Part shown: positions 46,042-58,178 of the stretch, in pieces
Layout of the letters: each line of letters starts with the position of its first letter
How positions within the stretch are numbered: position 1 is the first letter of the stretch
Assembly (NCBI RefSeq): GCF_030272615.1
Contig: NC_081408.1
Span: 63,980,614-64,044,613 of the forward strand
DNA length: 64,000 nucleotides
Source: Cryptomeria japonica
Lineage: Eukaryota; Streptophyta; Pinopsida; Cupressales; Cupressaceae
Direction: 5' to 3'
The notes under the pieces: model-generated
Database searches by the model: none
What the model was told of the DNA's origin: nothing
Seen by the model: only the letters and a program-made list of their open reading frames with translations
Program-made: the position numbers and the translations under genes

Positions 46042-47456
46042 GTGAGCACTAATTTGTATCTTGTCTATGTGGTTTAGAGGGTTCCGATTGTCCTCATCAT
46101 CTATCTTCATCCAATTCAAAACTTCAAAATAAATTGGAACTTTTGTGCCAAGAATCTTTTTAAAACTAATAGACTCTATATGTCATCAATTATTTTTTAA
46201 TATATTTTTTACTTTTATATTAGAAAACTTGTAAATGTTATGGGCTTGGGGGTTGGTTCGACGAGAGCTTCTTGTAATAAAGCACGTGGTCACAAGATCC
46301 AATTCCCCAATGCACATGATATTGGAAGACATCTCATACCAGCATCACCAAATAAATTAAAAAATTTACTAGATACTAAGTACACTCTAATTTAAGAGGG
46401 ACTAGCCAATTTCTACAATCTAAAAAAGAAAAATTTGCTAAATGTTTACAAGAAAGTAGACAAATTCATGCTCAGGATCATATTATGAATAGTCATGTGG
46501 AGTGTCTGGAGTGTGGTGTGATTACGGGCACAAGTGCTGTAGAGGGGAGTGCAGAAGTCAATATACACAATATCTGTTAGTTTGGTTAGCTAGGATAGCT
46601 GGTTCTCCATATGTAATAATTAGTAAATAATTGTTTGCTAAACAAATTTTGTTAGATAGGGACAATTATTTGTTAATTATTTGATCTCTTTTAGAAACTT
46701 CTAGCAACCAATTTTGTTAGGGTTGTTTAGTTGTTATTAATCTTAGCCGTTGGATTTCCAACGAGAGTAGTATAAAAAGGGGTCAAGGGTCATTTGGAGT
46801 ACATGAATTTTGTGGAGAAACTTGCAGTGTTAGCAAAGGCACAGTGATAGCGTTGGGATAGGTCATCGAAGCTCTGCCAGTAAGAGGCAAGCAGTATTTG
46901 TATCTCTTGATTTGCTTTAGTTAATATATATTTCTTTCCGCGTGTTTTTATTTGTGAAGGTGTGTTATTTTTCAGTATTTCGCAGTTAAATAATCCTTAT
47001 GAGATAGGAGATTAATAATCAGTAACTGCAATAGGATTTTCACAATATCATTAGAGGCTTGTGCGACTGTCCTCAGATCAATATGGAGATAAAGGGTCAT
47101 GCATGAAGTGTGAAGAATCTCTATGGAGCATGAAGATTAATTTTTAAGGAGTGCCAGCTCTTCAAGAGATAAGTCAGATGTTCCAACCCTTTTTGAACCC
47201 CTCTGGGTATAAAACGGGGTGATGATTATTGCTATAAACTCATGCGTAGAAGCTAGCCACATAAGCACGATGTTACATAGTTTATATAGTCACAATTATT
47301 TAGAAATGAGAAATATTGTTTTGAGTATGTGGGAGAGTTGAAAATACTTAGTCTATATGAATCCATAATGTATATAATGTATGTGCATAAAATAGAAACC
47401 CTAGCTGTAAGGTTGAGATTTTCATTCATGCTAAATTATTGAAAGGAATCCAGTTT
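46042..47456. repeat. Spacer/intron of P450 copy C, right part
   Basis: Matches 39640-40475 apart from the solo LTR at 46575-47044. No gene. Confidence 0.75.
46575..47044 (+). mobile_element. 470-bp solo LTR with TATA box
   Basis: Starts TGTTAG, ends TTTTCACA, and is flanked by ATATC on both sides (46570-46574 and 47045-47049). The paralogous sequence near 40069-40078 shows the unoccupied site with ATATC once. TATAAAAAGG at 46771-46780 fits a U3/R promoter read on plus. No internal region. Confidence 0.88.
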
Positions 47457-47458
47457 AT

Positions 47459-48107
47459 CGTCAGTATTGCTTTGATTTTCTCCAGACTAACTTGTGTACC
47501 ATCTTCTCTTAAATCCAACATGACATCCAGAAAATCTTTCACATCGTTGCCGCTGCACTGCATATCAGCCTTGTGTGCTACTCGCTCCTCAATAATTCTG
47601 TTATACCTTAGTTTTACTGCTCAGACCCTAAAGATCAAACCTCCCCAAAATAGGAAAAATATCAGATAAGGTTTGAATCCCTGTCAACTCGAGGGCTTCC
47701 CATGCCATGCCCTCAAACTCTGCAGCTTGTGCAGAGCCTGGCTCAAGCAGTTCCTTGCCGCAAACCATCTGACACACAAGGCTAAGAGACATCTTAAAAG
47801 CTCTTTCACTGGTTTGCACACTATTCCCTCGTTTACAATCCTCCAAGATGCAATCAATAGTCTTACATAACGCCTCTTTTATCAAATGCCCAATTTGATG
47901 GTCATGAGAGGCTCATATTTCTGAGGAAGGAGAAAAACAGATCGTGGGGGCTTTTCCCCAAGCTGAGGGAGATTCCCTGTGAAAGGCCATCCAGGAGGAC
48001 CTGGTGGTAATGGTAATGCCAAACTCCTGTTACTACTTTTCGTCAAAAAAATAGTGAATATTAATAGGAGAACTCCTAGAACTAGAGAGTATGTTAACAA
48101 GAATGAT
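47459..48107 (-). pseudogene. P450 copy C, exon 1 with internal deletion
   Basis: The N-terminal part (48100 to about 47882) has the anchor, the basic KSSNRS segment and the hinge LPLPPGPPGWPFTGNLPQL through MTIKLGI. It is fused directly to ALCKTIDCILEDCKRGNSV, so about 75-80 codons including the C-helix are missing. AWEALELTG keeps the Trp that is a stop in copy A. No ATG is visible at the expected start. The splice donor is AT instead of GT (47458-47457), the same change as in copy B. Further frameshifts lie at the exon end. No exon 2 is found to the left. Confidence 0.88.
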
Positions 48108-48430
48108 TTCAGTTAACTTGTACTCAACTGGGTTTGTGGGCAATAGAACATGTACGTGAGCAAGAAATATTTCAACGAACTTGTGCTAGAATGGGTATGT
48201 AAGAATAGTTCATCCACAGAATTAGTGCTTGAAACAGTATGTAGAAAAGCATTCAATGAATTTGTGCTCGAAACGGTATGTAGAAAAGCATTTAATGATT
48301 TTGTGCTAGAAGGTGTATGTGGATAGGAAATCATGCAATGAATTTATGCTCAAAGGTGTCTGTGGATAAAAGGTCGCCCAATGAATTTGTGATTAAATGG
48401 GTATCTGATATTGAATGCAATGCAAGGTGG
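48108..48430 (-). promoter_or_regulatory. 5' flank of P450 copy C with degenerate minisatellite
   Basis: At least four loose units with AATGAATTTGTGCT and GGTATGTAGAAAAGCATT-like wording. It corresponds to the flank of copy A at 34700-34940, so the array predates the duplication of these copies. Confidence 0.5.
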
Positions 48431-51074
48431 ATGGTGGTCTGTTCTTTGGTGCTCCACTTCTCCGCAATCTACCAGAATAATTTCTGTGTGGCCGATAGGT
48501 AGTACTTATAACTAGTTTAATTCTACCAAATTCTTTATGATGATGACTAGTGTTACAGAAAAAGATAAAAGATAATAATGGTTAGACCTTCCTATTAACA
48601 TTCCCCACCACTTGACATATTAAAAAAACCTGTAACATTCTGCTCTTAGACTGCTCCTTGGAAAGCCCAAAAAAGTCCAACTGATTAGAGAAAACAATTA
48701 AACACCTACATTTTTAAATGTTAAATAAAACCATCACGTTATTTTGAATGCCAAGGTTCAAAACAACAGCTTAAGTAATAGATGATAGGCTTCTTCTTTT
48801 TCAGCCAGTGGCAAAGTTATTCTAAATTAGCTTCTTGTTTATCAAGATCTTGTCTATGTTATATGTCTATTTTCAGCTATTATTTTGCATTAGGATGTTG
48901 CTGACCAACCTTGTTATATACTGTACTTTGTAATAGTGTTCAGATAGTTTTTTTTCCTTCTGTTTAGTTGTTTTTACTGTTCTTCTGTTTGACAGTTTTT
49001 GCTGCTACTGATTAGTCTTTTTACTTTCTTGTATTATTCTTTTTTATGTTGCATTATTTCAATTTAAAAAGCATATAAAACAAACCAAATTATCTTCAAC
49101 AATTCCAAATTATCTTAAACAATTCATAAACCTAGTTTATAAATTATATCCTAAAACCCTGCATGGGACAGATTGGCATGAAGTTCTAACTGATATTTAA
49201 TATTTTTAATTCTTTGACGTGTATTTTTCTATGATTAGATTATGTGGTGATTTTTTCAGTGTATATTTTTTTGGTATTAAATAAATTTGGATTATAGTAA
49301 AAAGAATTAGTGCTCAAGGAATTGCACAGAAAAGAAAAGAAATCCTAAATATCAAGGGTATAGTAGGAAAAGCTAATAGAAAATCGTCTTACAAATCAGA
49401 ATTTAATTAAGAAATTCTGCACAATACATTAAAAAGTATAATTTTCAACAATTTTATCTTGATCCGTGGACAAAAACTTAAGGGATAATACAATAGGCAA
49501 GTCAATTATATTTTAAATTTGAATGAACTTTGGAGTTTTCTGGAGCAATGATATCTTCTTTGTGGAGCTGTAAAAATTGAAGATTAATTTCCTGCTTGTG
49601 TACTTTGCATCTTCTTTAGTGTCACCCATCCACAAAACATAAAGAGATAAATTGTAGAATGATGCTAGAGTAAAAGTGAGCATTTCTACTTCCTAATGAA
49701 CAATATGATTAGAAAACATGGACATTCATTTACTTTTCTATACATTCCCCAAAATTGTGTGTCATATAGAATTAGCAACCAAAATATTATGAAGACCTAT
49801 GCCTAAAACAACTTCTTTCCAATTTAATATGTGACTAATAAGGACATTTCTTTGGCCAGAGCTTAAAAAATTTCAATATATCCCCTACATGCAGCATGTG
49901 ATGGAAGATTTTCCATGTCAAAATTTGAGCATTAGCTTCACTTTAGATTTTCAAATTGGAGCACTCAAATTCTTCCACTTCTTTTCATAGAATTCACAAT
50001 TTCATTTTTTATGAGTCTTGTATTAAAAAGTAAGCTTCACTTTAAAAATTGATGATTAATAGATAAGTCAATTTAAAAAATTTGAACAAGTATATTTAAC
50101 TTTTAATTTAAATCGTATATTTAGATTTGTTTTCTACTTTTAATATATATATATATTAATAAACAATCCCACAAGGAATATTTCAAGAAAAATTGAAATT
50201 AAACAAATATATTTTAAAAATTATTTCAATAAAATGTTATTTGTTATTAAAAAATAAAATAATATAAAAATATAAAAATTAATTTTTCAAATTAAATAAT
50301 AATTTTATATAAAAATTATTATTAGTTTTAGAACTAGTTAATAAATATTATGTAAAATTAATCATATATATAATAAATTAAAAACAATCATGCATATAGC
50401 ATATAAAAATTATATTAAAAATCATTTAAAAAATAAATAAAATAAACTTATGTATATACATAATGTAGTAAATAAAATAGTTTCAAAATACATTAAAATA
50501 ACTTTTTGTTTAAGTAAATAAAATAGTTCTATAAACACTTTTTAGTATAATAATGTTTACATAGCTATAATTTAAATATTATTTTATGAAATTTAAAATA
50601 ATATCTTATTTTCTTTTACAAAGTGATTTTGAACTACAACTAGACTTATCTTTTCTAATTAATAGAAAATAATATTATATTTAATCTAAAAAATATTATA
50701 TTTAAATTTAGTATAATAAAATATTTAAAAATTTAATTAAATATTTAGCATTAATCATATACTTCCATTATATATCATTTATGTTATTATTAAGGTGAAT
50801 AAATTTATTTACATAAAAGGAAGTATAATAATATCAATTTTAAATAAATCAAGTTTCTATTTTTTATTCCATTCTTTGAATCTCTTTAAATATTTATTGG
50901 TTCATCTTCAGTTCTTTTATGGAAATATCTATTATTTTATTATTAATAATATTCTAGATATTTAATGTAAGCAAGTGGGTTTCTATCAAAAAGATATCAT
51001 TTCAAATGCTTTTCTATTTTCTACTCTAAACTAACTACATTATTGGCAAGAACTTAAGGCATTGCATTTGTTGT
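48431..51074. other. AT-rich intergenic DNA
   Basis: No gene is recognised. The part 50090-50860 is extremely AT-rich with long A/T runs. It lies between the 5' flank of copy C and the 3' flank of copy D. Confidence 0.5.
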
Positions 51075-53498
51075 TTAGTATTATAAATATGGACTTTGAA
51101 ATGGGAGATTAAGTTTTGTGATTACAACCATATCAACAAATTTTATTGAAACAACATTAGAAAGATAACAAGCATGCACTCAAATATTATGACCCTCAAA
51201 AGGTGCAAGATTTATACTATAGCATACAAATTAGAGTTACCTATTTCAACAAATACATCTAGCTTTTCATGTTTCATGTTTGAAGAAGGTTAATAGACAA
51301 AAGAGTTGTAATACATACCACTAAGAGGCTATAGATGACACTAATCTTAGAGTATTTGATTAAATGGAAAACCTATTCAATCAAACATGATAATTAAAAA
51401 AATAAATATTTTGTGCAAAACCATCCACAATTGGTAAGTGTTGAAGACAATGCTTCTTTGAAGAATGGGGCCATGTTATGCCCTTAATCTTTTAATATTC
51501 TCTTACCTAAGTTATGTGATGATTAATACAATCTTATATAGGTAGTTAAGTAAATTTAGGCGGCATTCAAGACATAGGTACATGGTATATATAATTCTAG
51601 GTTAGTTTATGATCTTCTTATTAAAACTTGTGTTCTTTTGAAAGACTTGGAAGTTTGTACTCTATTTTTTTTTATCATTCTTGAATATTTACAAAATTAT
51701 AACATATTTTTCCTTTTCCTTTTGTATAAATTATTTCATTACAAACCACAAAAAATATAAAAAGTCCCAAATTTATATAATATTACATAACTACATTAAA
51801 TTGTTCATACTAATATTTATCACACAACCATGTCAACATGACATTCGTCTATTCAAACAATAAATTAAGGATCAAATAAATGATGCACAATCAAATTAGA
51901 TTCTCATGAGTAGATGATAAAAATACCATTAGATTTAATCTTTAATAAAACTAGGGGAGAAACATCCTACATGCAGCTATTTCAAAAGACCATATTAATG
52001 AAGGAAAAGAGTATAGATTTTTAACCTATCAAAGTCTCAATCAAGATTTTGATTCCTTATAATAACTAGAAGACAAACCCAACCCAATTTTTGCAAGTCT
52101 GGATCACCTAATAAGTTTGGTATTTTTTTGGCTTTATTATTTAAACAACTATTAATGGAATATGGATTTTTACTTAAAATTTGGTTTAAAGATGATTATG
52201 TTAATAATTTATTTTAATTTGTTTTCAATTGGTAAAGGTAAAATATTATAGAAAAGATATGATTTTTAAATGGAAATGGAAATAGGATTCTTTTGTAGTC
52301 TAGTGATCTAGTTTAGATTATTTAATTTAACAATTTAATTTTATAGATTATTTATTATAATTATACAAATATATGCATTATTTAATAACATTGGTCTCTT
52401 TTGTCTTTTGCTAATGGAGAATGACTTTTTGGATTGGAAGATCATCTAAATAGGATTGTATTAATGCTTTAAGGTATCTTAAAAGTTGTTTACAATTGAT
52501 GGAATATCATAAAAAAATTATACAAAATTAAATGGAAATGAAATTTCTATAATCTATGTTAGGTAACTTGTTTGGGTTAATAAGGTAACCGAAGTTCTTA
52601 AGATCACTTTTACAATCATATAAAAATGTATGTAAGATATTTGATAAGGTTGGTCCTTTCATCTTATGCTCAAAACATTAATGAATGAATTGTGACATTT
52701 TGGATTGAAATCTCATTTAAATGATTATATTAATATTTTGATCTTTCAAACATTTCAACAATAGGTAGAAAATACAAGAAAAGATATAAAAAATTAAATT
52801 GAAATGGAAATAGAATCTTTTTATAGTCATTGATGTCAAGTAACTTGATTTGGATCTACAAGTGACTTATGGAACACATGAATGTTTGAAAGAGGCCAAA
52901 ATTAACAAATAGATTACAATAATGATATTTTCTAAAATTTCAAGTCTTAGTGAAATCTTTGAAACATATGACAATATGACACTAACTAAAAGAATCTATT
53001 TAATTGCTCTTTATGTATCCTCCATTATTCATTGGAAATGCAATTATTTTCAAAACACTCAACCAAAAATATAACCCATGAAAATTAAATTTTTTAATAT
53101 TTTTTCATGCATTTGAATATTACAACTAGCATCCAAAGGTCATAAGAATCAAATGGAAATGAATTCTTTTATAGTTTACATAAGACTTATAGTAATATGG
53201 TACTAGCCATGACTTATAGTAATATGGGACTACCCCATACTTCTTGAGGGAGACATCTAACTATATGTCTACATATGGCTTATAGTAATATGGACCGAAC
53301 TATGACTTACAGTAATATGGGACTACCCCATATTTTTTGGAGGAGGCACCTAACTATACTACAAACAAGGCATACATACCTTTATCATGCAATATTTACA
53401 CTTATGACCTCTTTTCCAAGAGTACAAGTTCTCCACCACTATACCATCTCAAGATTTGAAATGAAAATATAAACACAGGAATTTTTGTAATTTAAAAC
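51075..53498. repeat. 3' flank of P450 copy D, duplicated at 18005-20337
   Basis: Collinear with the 3' flank of copy A over 2.4 kb. Short repeats of ATGACTTATAGTAATATGG occur near 53170-53320. No gene. Confidence 0.75.
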
Positions 53499-54106
53499 CT
53501 AAAACTTCATTTTTTGTGTAGGAATAGCTCTCAGTGGCACAATTTTTAGTAATGTCATACCAAATGTCTCAGACATATCAATAGCTGCCTAATTCTCCAT
53601 AGGGATGGACCAATTGAAGGCTTGAACCAACGATCCCACCACCAAATGAACCATTCTCTATGCCAGTGGAAGCCTAATGCATATCCTTCTTCCTCCTCCA
53701 AATCGTATGAATTCAAAATCCTGACCTTTGTAGTCAATGTTATATTCTAGAAACCTATCTGGATTAAAATTTAAAGGATCTTTCCATGTAGTAGGGTCTC
53801 TCCCAAGGCCCCATACATTCACAGTCACCTGGGTATTCTCAGACCAAGAAATGCACTAATCTCACAAGACATATCTTCCTTTCTAAAGATGAGTGGGGTT
53901 GTAGGGTGTAATCTTAGCACTTCCTTCACTACTGCTCAAAGATATGGAAGGTTTCCTATGTCTACCTCCTCCATTCTTCTCTCCACACCCACAACATCAT
54001 CCAACTCTACTTGGACTTTCCTCATGACTATTGGGTTTCTCAAAATCTCTGCCATTGTCCATTCAATTGTTCCTAAAATTGTGTCGATATCTGTAGTAAA
54101 CATATC
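53499..54106 (-). pseudogene. P450 copy D, exon 2
   Basis: Homologous to copy A exon 2. The acceptor AG is kept (54108-54107), then DMFTTDIDTILGTIEW, where the I-helix AGTDT is degraded. After NLPYL a TGA replaces an Arg codon (CGA). A one-base loss near 53850 shifts the frame. The heme loop reads FGGGRRICIRLPLA: the Cys is kept but the following Gly is Arg, and a TAG follows immediately. The end AIPTQKMKF with TAG 53499-53501 shows the undisturbed C-terminus lacking the duplication of copy A. Exon 1 would lie beyond the right edge. Confidence 0.9.
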
Positions 54107-54108
54107 CT

Positions 54109-54373
54109 GGCAAAACAAGAAATTGGATAGTATTATTAATAATGACAATACTGTGAACGATTAATTTGAATTGAGTTTTATGAAAGATCCAAGAAATTTT
54201 TATGGGAGGAGAAGCAGTGTTGAAGCACTGTACCATACAAATCTAAAGTGGTGGTCATGAGTAGACTGCCCTATAATAGAATGTTCCATGTTATAATAGA
54301 GATCACATTAAGATAGTTAAAGTTGATCAAAACCACTTTTCACCATCAGGATGTATCATAACATTCACAAAAA
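54109..54373 (-). other. Intron of P450 copy D, left part
   Basis: Matches the intron of copy A at 21003-21255. It ends at the LINE target duplication (54360-54373). Confidence 0.8.
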
Positions 54374-54375
54374 AA

Positions 54376-54750
54376 TCCCTCTGGGCACCCAGTCTAACCA
54401 TTTTGTGGAGGCCAACAGTGCCCATTTTGGGTTACACATGGCTAAAAGGGAAGGGTTCAGAAAGGTCTGGCTGGAATCTAACTCACTGAAAATTATCAAT
54501 TATTTGAAAGGATGTACGGATCCTAGTTGAACTATCCCCAACTTGATCAAAGATTGTTGTGATATGATTAAAGAGTTGGATGAATTCTAAATTTCTCACA
54601 TTTTTTGGAAAGCCAATAAAGTAGTGGATTTATTGGCCAATATGGCGGTGGGATATGTGGCAGAAAAATGGTGGAGAAATCTGGACTCTTTCCCAAAAGC
54701 TTGTGCAACCTGGCTTATGATGATACCATCCACTTGCGGTAACCAATGAA
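54376..54750 (+). pseudogene. LINE ORF2 C-terminus: RNase H domain tail
   Basis: The plus frame gives VEANSAHFGLHMAKREGF, then VWLESNSLKIINYL and HIFWKANKVVDLLANMAV, the order of a plant RVT_3-type RNase H at the end of LINE ORF2. The usual Asp in the E-S-D-S motif is Asn here. In-frame stops occur (about 54528 and 54588). It starts at the very edge of the insertion, so the endonuclease and RT parts were never copied in. Confidence 0.75.
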
Positions 54751-54934
54751 GAACAATCATGACTTGATTAAGTTGTTGGGGAAATAGTATCCTTTCGATT
54801 TCCCTATCCGAAGATCTAGAAACTTCCCTTGTGCCTAGATTTTCTATCTTCTTGTGTGGCCCATTTCTTTCTTTTGTGTGGAGACTTGTCTGGTGTGGCC
54901 AATTTCCTGTTTCTGTTTGGTGACCCAAACCATT

Positions 54935-56429
54935 ATGGGTGGTGACAAGAATAGGCAAGAACCATCCACTTTTGATAAATGGAAGAAAAATAAAGAAGTG
55001 TGGTAGGAAATTGCTGATGGGGGAATGTTTCCCTTCTTGGAAAGACTTCATGGCCCTTCTCCTCTACTCACTGAAACGTTTGTCAATGGGTGGAAGAAAG
55101 GGGTTTTGAGGGCCTATGGTGTTGATTATTAGTTGGATGAAACCCTGGTGGCTATGGTTACGAGTTTGGCTATGAATGGCAGAAGGTTTCACAAAGACAG
55201 AAAAATAGGGGAGGAAGACATTGCAAATTTTTTTGATAAAGACAAGGAGCATTCAAGAGTTAATAAAATGGCTGATGGTGGCTACAATAGAAAGGATATT
55301 ATGGCTCCCTAGGCAAACATGGCCGAGTTCATCCTGAGGTACATTACGCTTGATGGCAGATATGCCACTATCTTTTTTTATCATTTTACCATCTTGAGTC
55401 ACTTTAGGCATGGCAAAGTTATTTTGATTCCTTTCTATCTGGTTTCTTCTTTGGAGAATAGTCTTGAAAAACATGTTGAGAATCCCAATAATCTGGTCCT
55501 CTATGAAGGGCTTATTGTGCTCATTATGGAGTACACCAAAGCCCTTGAAGTTGTGCCCTCTCTCTCTGAGAAAGGCCAAACTCCTAATATTAATGTTCAA
55601 GATGTCTCTAATTCGAATATGGAGATGGAGGATAGTCGGAGCACCAAACCCCTTGTTGACCCTGATTATAAGCCACTTGAAGAGGGTGAGATGTTGGTCA
55701 CTCCTGGAACCCATAGCAGCAAGAACGCCCCTAGATGGCGTGCAAGTAAATATAAATCGACCAGCAAGATGATTTCTAAAATTGAGCCTTATTCCAAAAA
55801 GAAGTTGGTTGCTAAAGACTATGCTCCCAAGACCTTGGACCAGGAAATCAAATTGGACATTCCTCTTAATGTCTTGAAGGAGAAGCAGGGGACTCTACCT
55901 AAAGATGTGGATAGTGGTTTACAGAAGGATAGTTCTCTGATGAATCTGGTGATGGAAGCGACTAGAATCCAAGAGAACTACTAGAAGTGGGTGGGGAAGG
56001 TGATTGATACCCTTAATTGATATCGAGGAGAAGCTCATGATCATGACCCAAAAGCTTTCCCATGATGTCAAGGTTATGAAATTTAATCATGAGCAAAGAA
56101 TTGAGAAGGTTGAGCAGTCTATGGAGGAGATCAATAATAATAATAAGAATCTGGTTGACATTAGTAAGGAGGCCATGAATAATAGTATGGAGGGGCTGGA
56201 ATAGATCAATGTCATGGTGGCGGAGTACATATCCAATCCTATTGACAATGACCTTGATGACAGTAACAAAAAGAAAGATCTGGGCGATGAAGACTATGCT
56301 GTTGGTAGCAATAAAACTACGGGCCCTAGTTCCAGGACCAGAAGTAGGAGCAACAATAAGGGAACCTCTAGGTTCATTCTGGAGGAATTGGAGGCAAACA
56401 ACAAGGCTACCATCCAGAAGAACAAGTAG
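54935..56429 (+). pseudogene. ORF1/gag-like protein of unknown function
   Basis: From ATG 54935 (MGGDKNRQEPSTFDKWKK) one frame runs to 55983 with TAG stops near 55004, 55130 and 55310, then shifts frame near 55985-56003 and continues to 56429. The N-terminal half has FVNGWKKGVLRAYGVDY, TSLAMNGRRFHKDRKI and ITLDGRYATIFFYHF with HFRH. This wording resembles gag-like proteins of plant retroelements, but I cannot name a family. The C-terminal half has a coiled coil (HDVKVMKFNHEQRIEKVEQ) and a Ser/Arg segment (SSRTRSRSNN). No zinc knuckle is visible. It stands downstream of an ORF2 end, the reverse of the usual LINE order. Confidence 0.6.
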
Positions 56430-56479
56430 TTGGTGCACTTGTTTAACTGAGTGTTTGTCTATGTTTTTTTGGCTGTTGT

Positions 56480-57884
56480 TGATGAATAATGATGAACAAC
56501 AAATACCCTAACTGGTACTGAGAGGGGGGGAGGGGTGAATCAATACATACAAAAACTTCTCAACAACTTATCAAGTTAAAACAATGCTAATCGATTGTCT
56601 TCATCACTCAACTTAACCATGGCAATAACGGTTAAACACAGTAAGACTTCAGACAGCTAAACCAGTAAAACTGAATACTTCAAATAACATTCAACACTTG
56701 ATAACTACTTCACCAATATACTCATGCATGTGTTGTATCATTAATACCATAACCATTAGTTTTGCATGCATATTCACCTAAACAAAGACTGCTTAATCAT
56801 CACATGAAAAATGTACAACTCATGACACACAGATTTTTCATGTGGAAACCCAAATGGGAAAAACCACGGTGGGGATGAATACCCAGAAGCTTGTTTTTGA
56901 ACTCTTTTGAAGCTCGCTCTATTAGGAGCCTAGTTTAGTTAAAGACTTTACAATAAGGTTTTGTGAGGAGCTGATCCTGTTAAATATCACCCCGTTAAGG
57001 GATAGCTATATACCTTGTTAAAGGTTACCTCACTAGAGGATTTGAAGAACTCAATGATCTTGAGTCACCTGGTTAGAGGATTTACAATAAGCCTGTTAAA
57101 GCTACCCGGTAAGGGATTTTCCTACCGTTGAAATGGTTAGAAGACAATAGGTAAAGCTCTGATCTGATAACAGTACTACATGCTAAGGCAGATCCTTTTC
57201 AGCTCCTCTACTCTGCAATCACACTCTGCAGTTTTCCTCTCACTAGTCTGGAAAGTATCTCATCACTCGGATACAAACACAATATTTGCCAACACAAACA
57301 ATAACAAACATCATCGACCTTATAGAAAACAATTAGGTTAGTAGCATAAACCCTAAACCCTAAACATTTTAGGTTTACAATTACAAGTGGTCCAATCCTG
57401 ACTGTTCAAAAACTTTGCATAGAATAAAACAATCTCAAACAGATCACAAGTTATTCTGCATCATCCATTTTTCACCGCACATGGAAATCAATAACCCATC
57501 ACACTCTCTTCACATACACTAAGAAGAATGTTCATTCCCGAGGTAGACATTTAATGCAATCCATCTTCACATGCAAGATCCTCAAGGAAATCATTCACAT
57601 GCATAAATTTGATGTGGCATCTCGATCTCATCCTTATCTCTTAGCTAACTCATCATAGAATGTCACCGATTGCATCGCATAAGCTAGATTGCCAAACTAG
57701 AAACCCTAGAGCTGAGACTACTAATCGGTAGTCACACTTAGTGAAACCCTGACACCGGTTCACTTCATCCCTTCATACCAGTTCTCCTACTTGAATATCA
57801 ATAACAACTTCTTCCAATCTTCATACTAGTTCACCTACACTTATTGACATCCATGACAATATAAATTATCATGATATGCCAACA
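56480..57884 (-). repeat. 3' LTR of the nested copia element
   Basis: 1405 bp, starts TGATGAATAATG and ends GCCAACA. The polypurine tract follows inside (minus strand GCCAAAAGGGGAGAT, about 57885-57899). Confidence 0.93.
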
Positions 57885-57899
57885 ATCTCCCCTTTTGGC

Positions 57900-58178
57900 A
57901 TTGATGGCAATACTCAGTGTAGCATTGCAACTTTAAACAACATAGACCAATGCAACTATAACATATACCTTCTCCCATATCATATATCTTAATCACTTCA
58001 AATATCTTCTCTCCCATACATCATCAGATATCTTCTCCCCCTTTGACAACAATCCCAAAGTGGAGGCACAAGCTTCCATGCTCCACTATGTTGCTCCCCC
58101 TATGGAGTAGCATCCTTCAACACATCAATATTAAAATATTTGACACTGTAGTACCTGACTGGTGTGGAGAACACATTT
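57900..58178. other. 3' untranslated region of the nested copia element
   Basis: Between the RNase H stop and the polypurine tract. Short pieces of TCTCCCATATCATA and CTCCCCCT wording are repeated; nothing coding. Confidence 0.6.

Noticed and set aside
50090-50860. Extreme AT-rich stretch as a matrix attachment region or origin
   Set aside because: No defining motif can be shown by eye; composition alone is not evidence.
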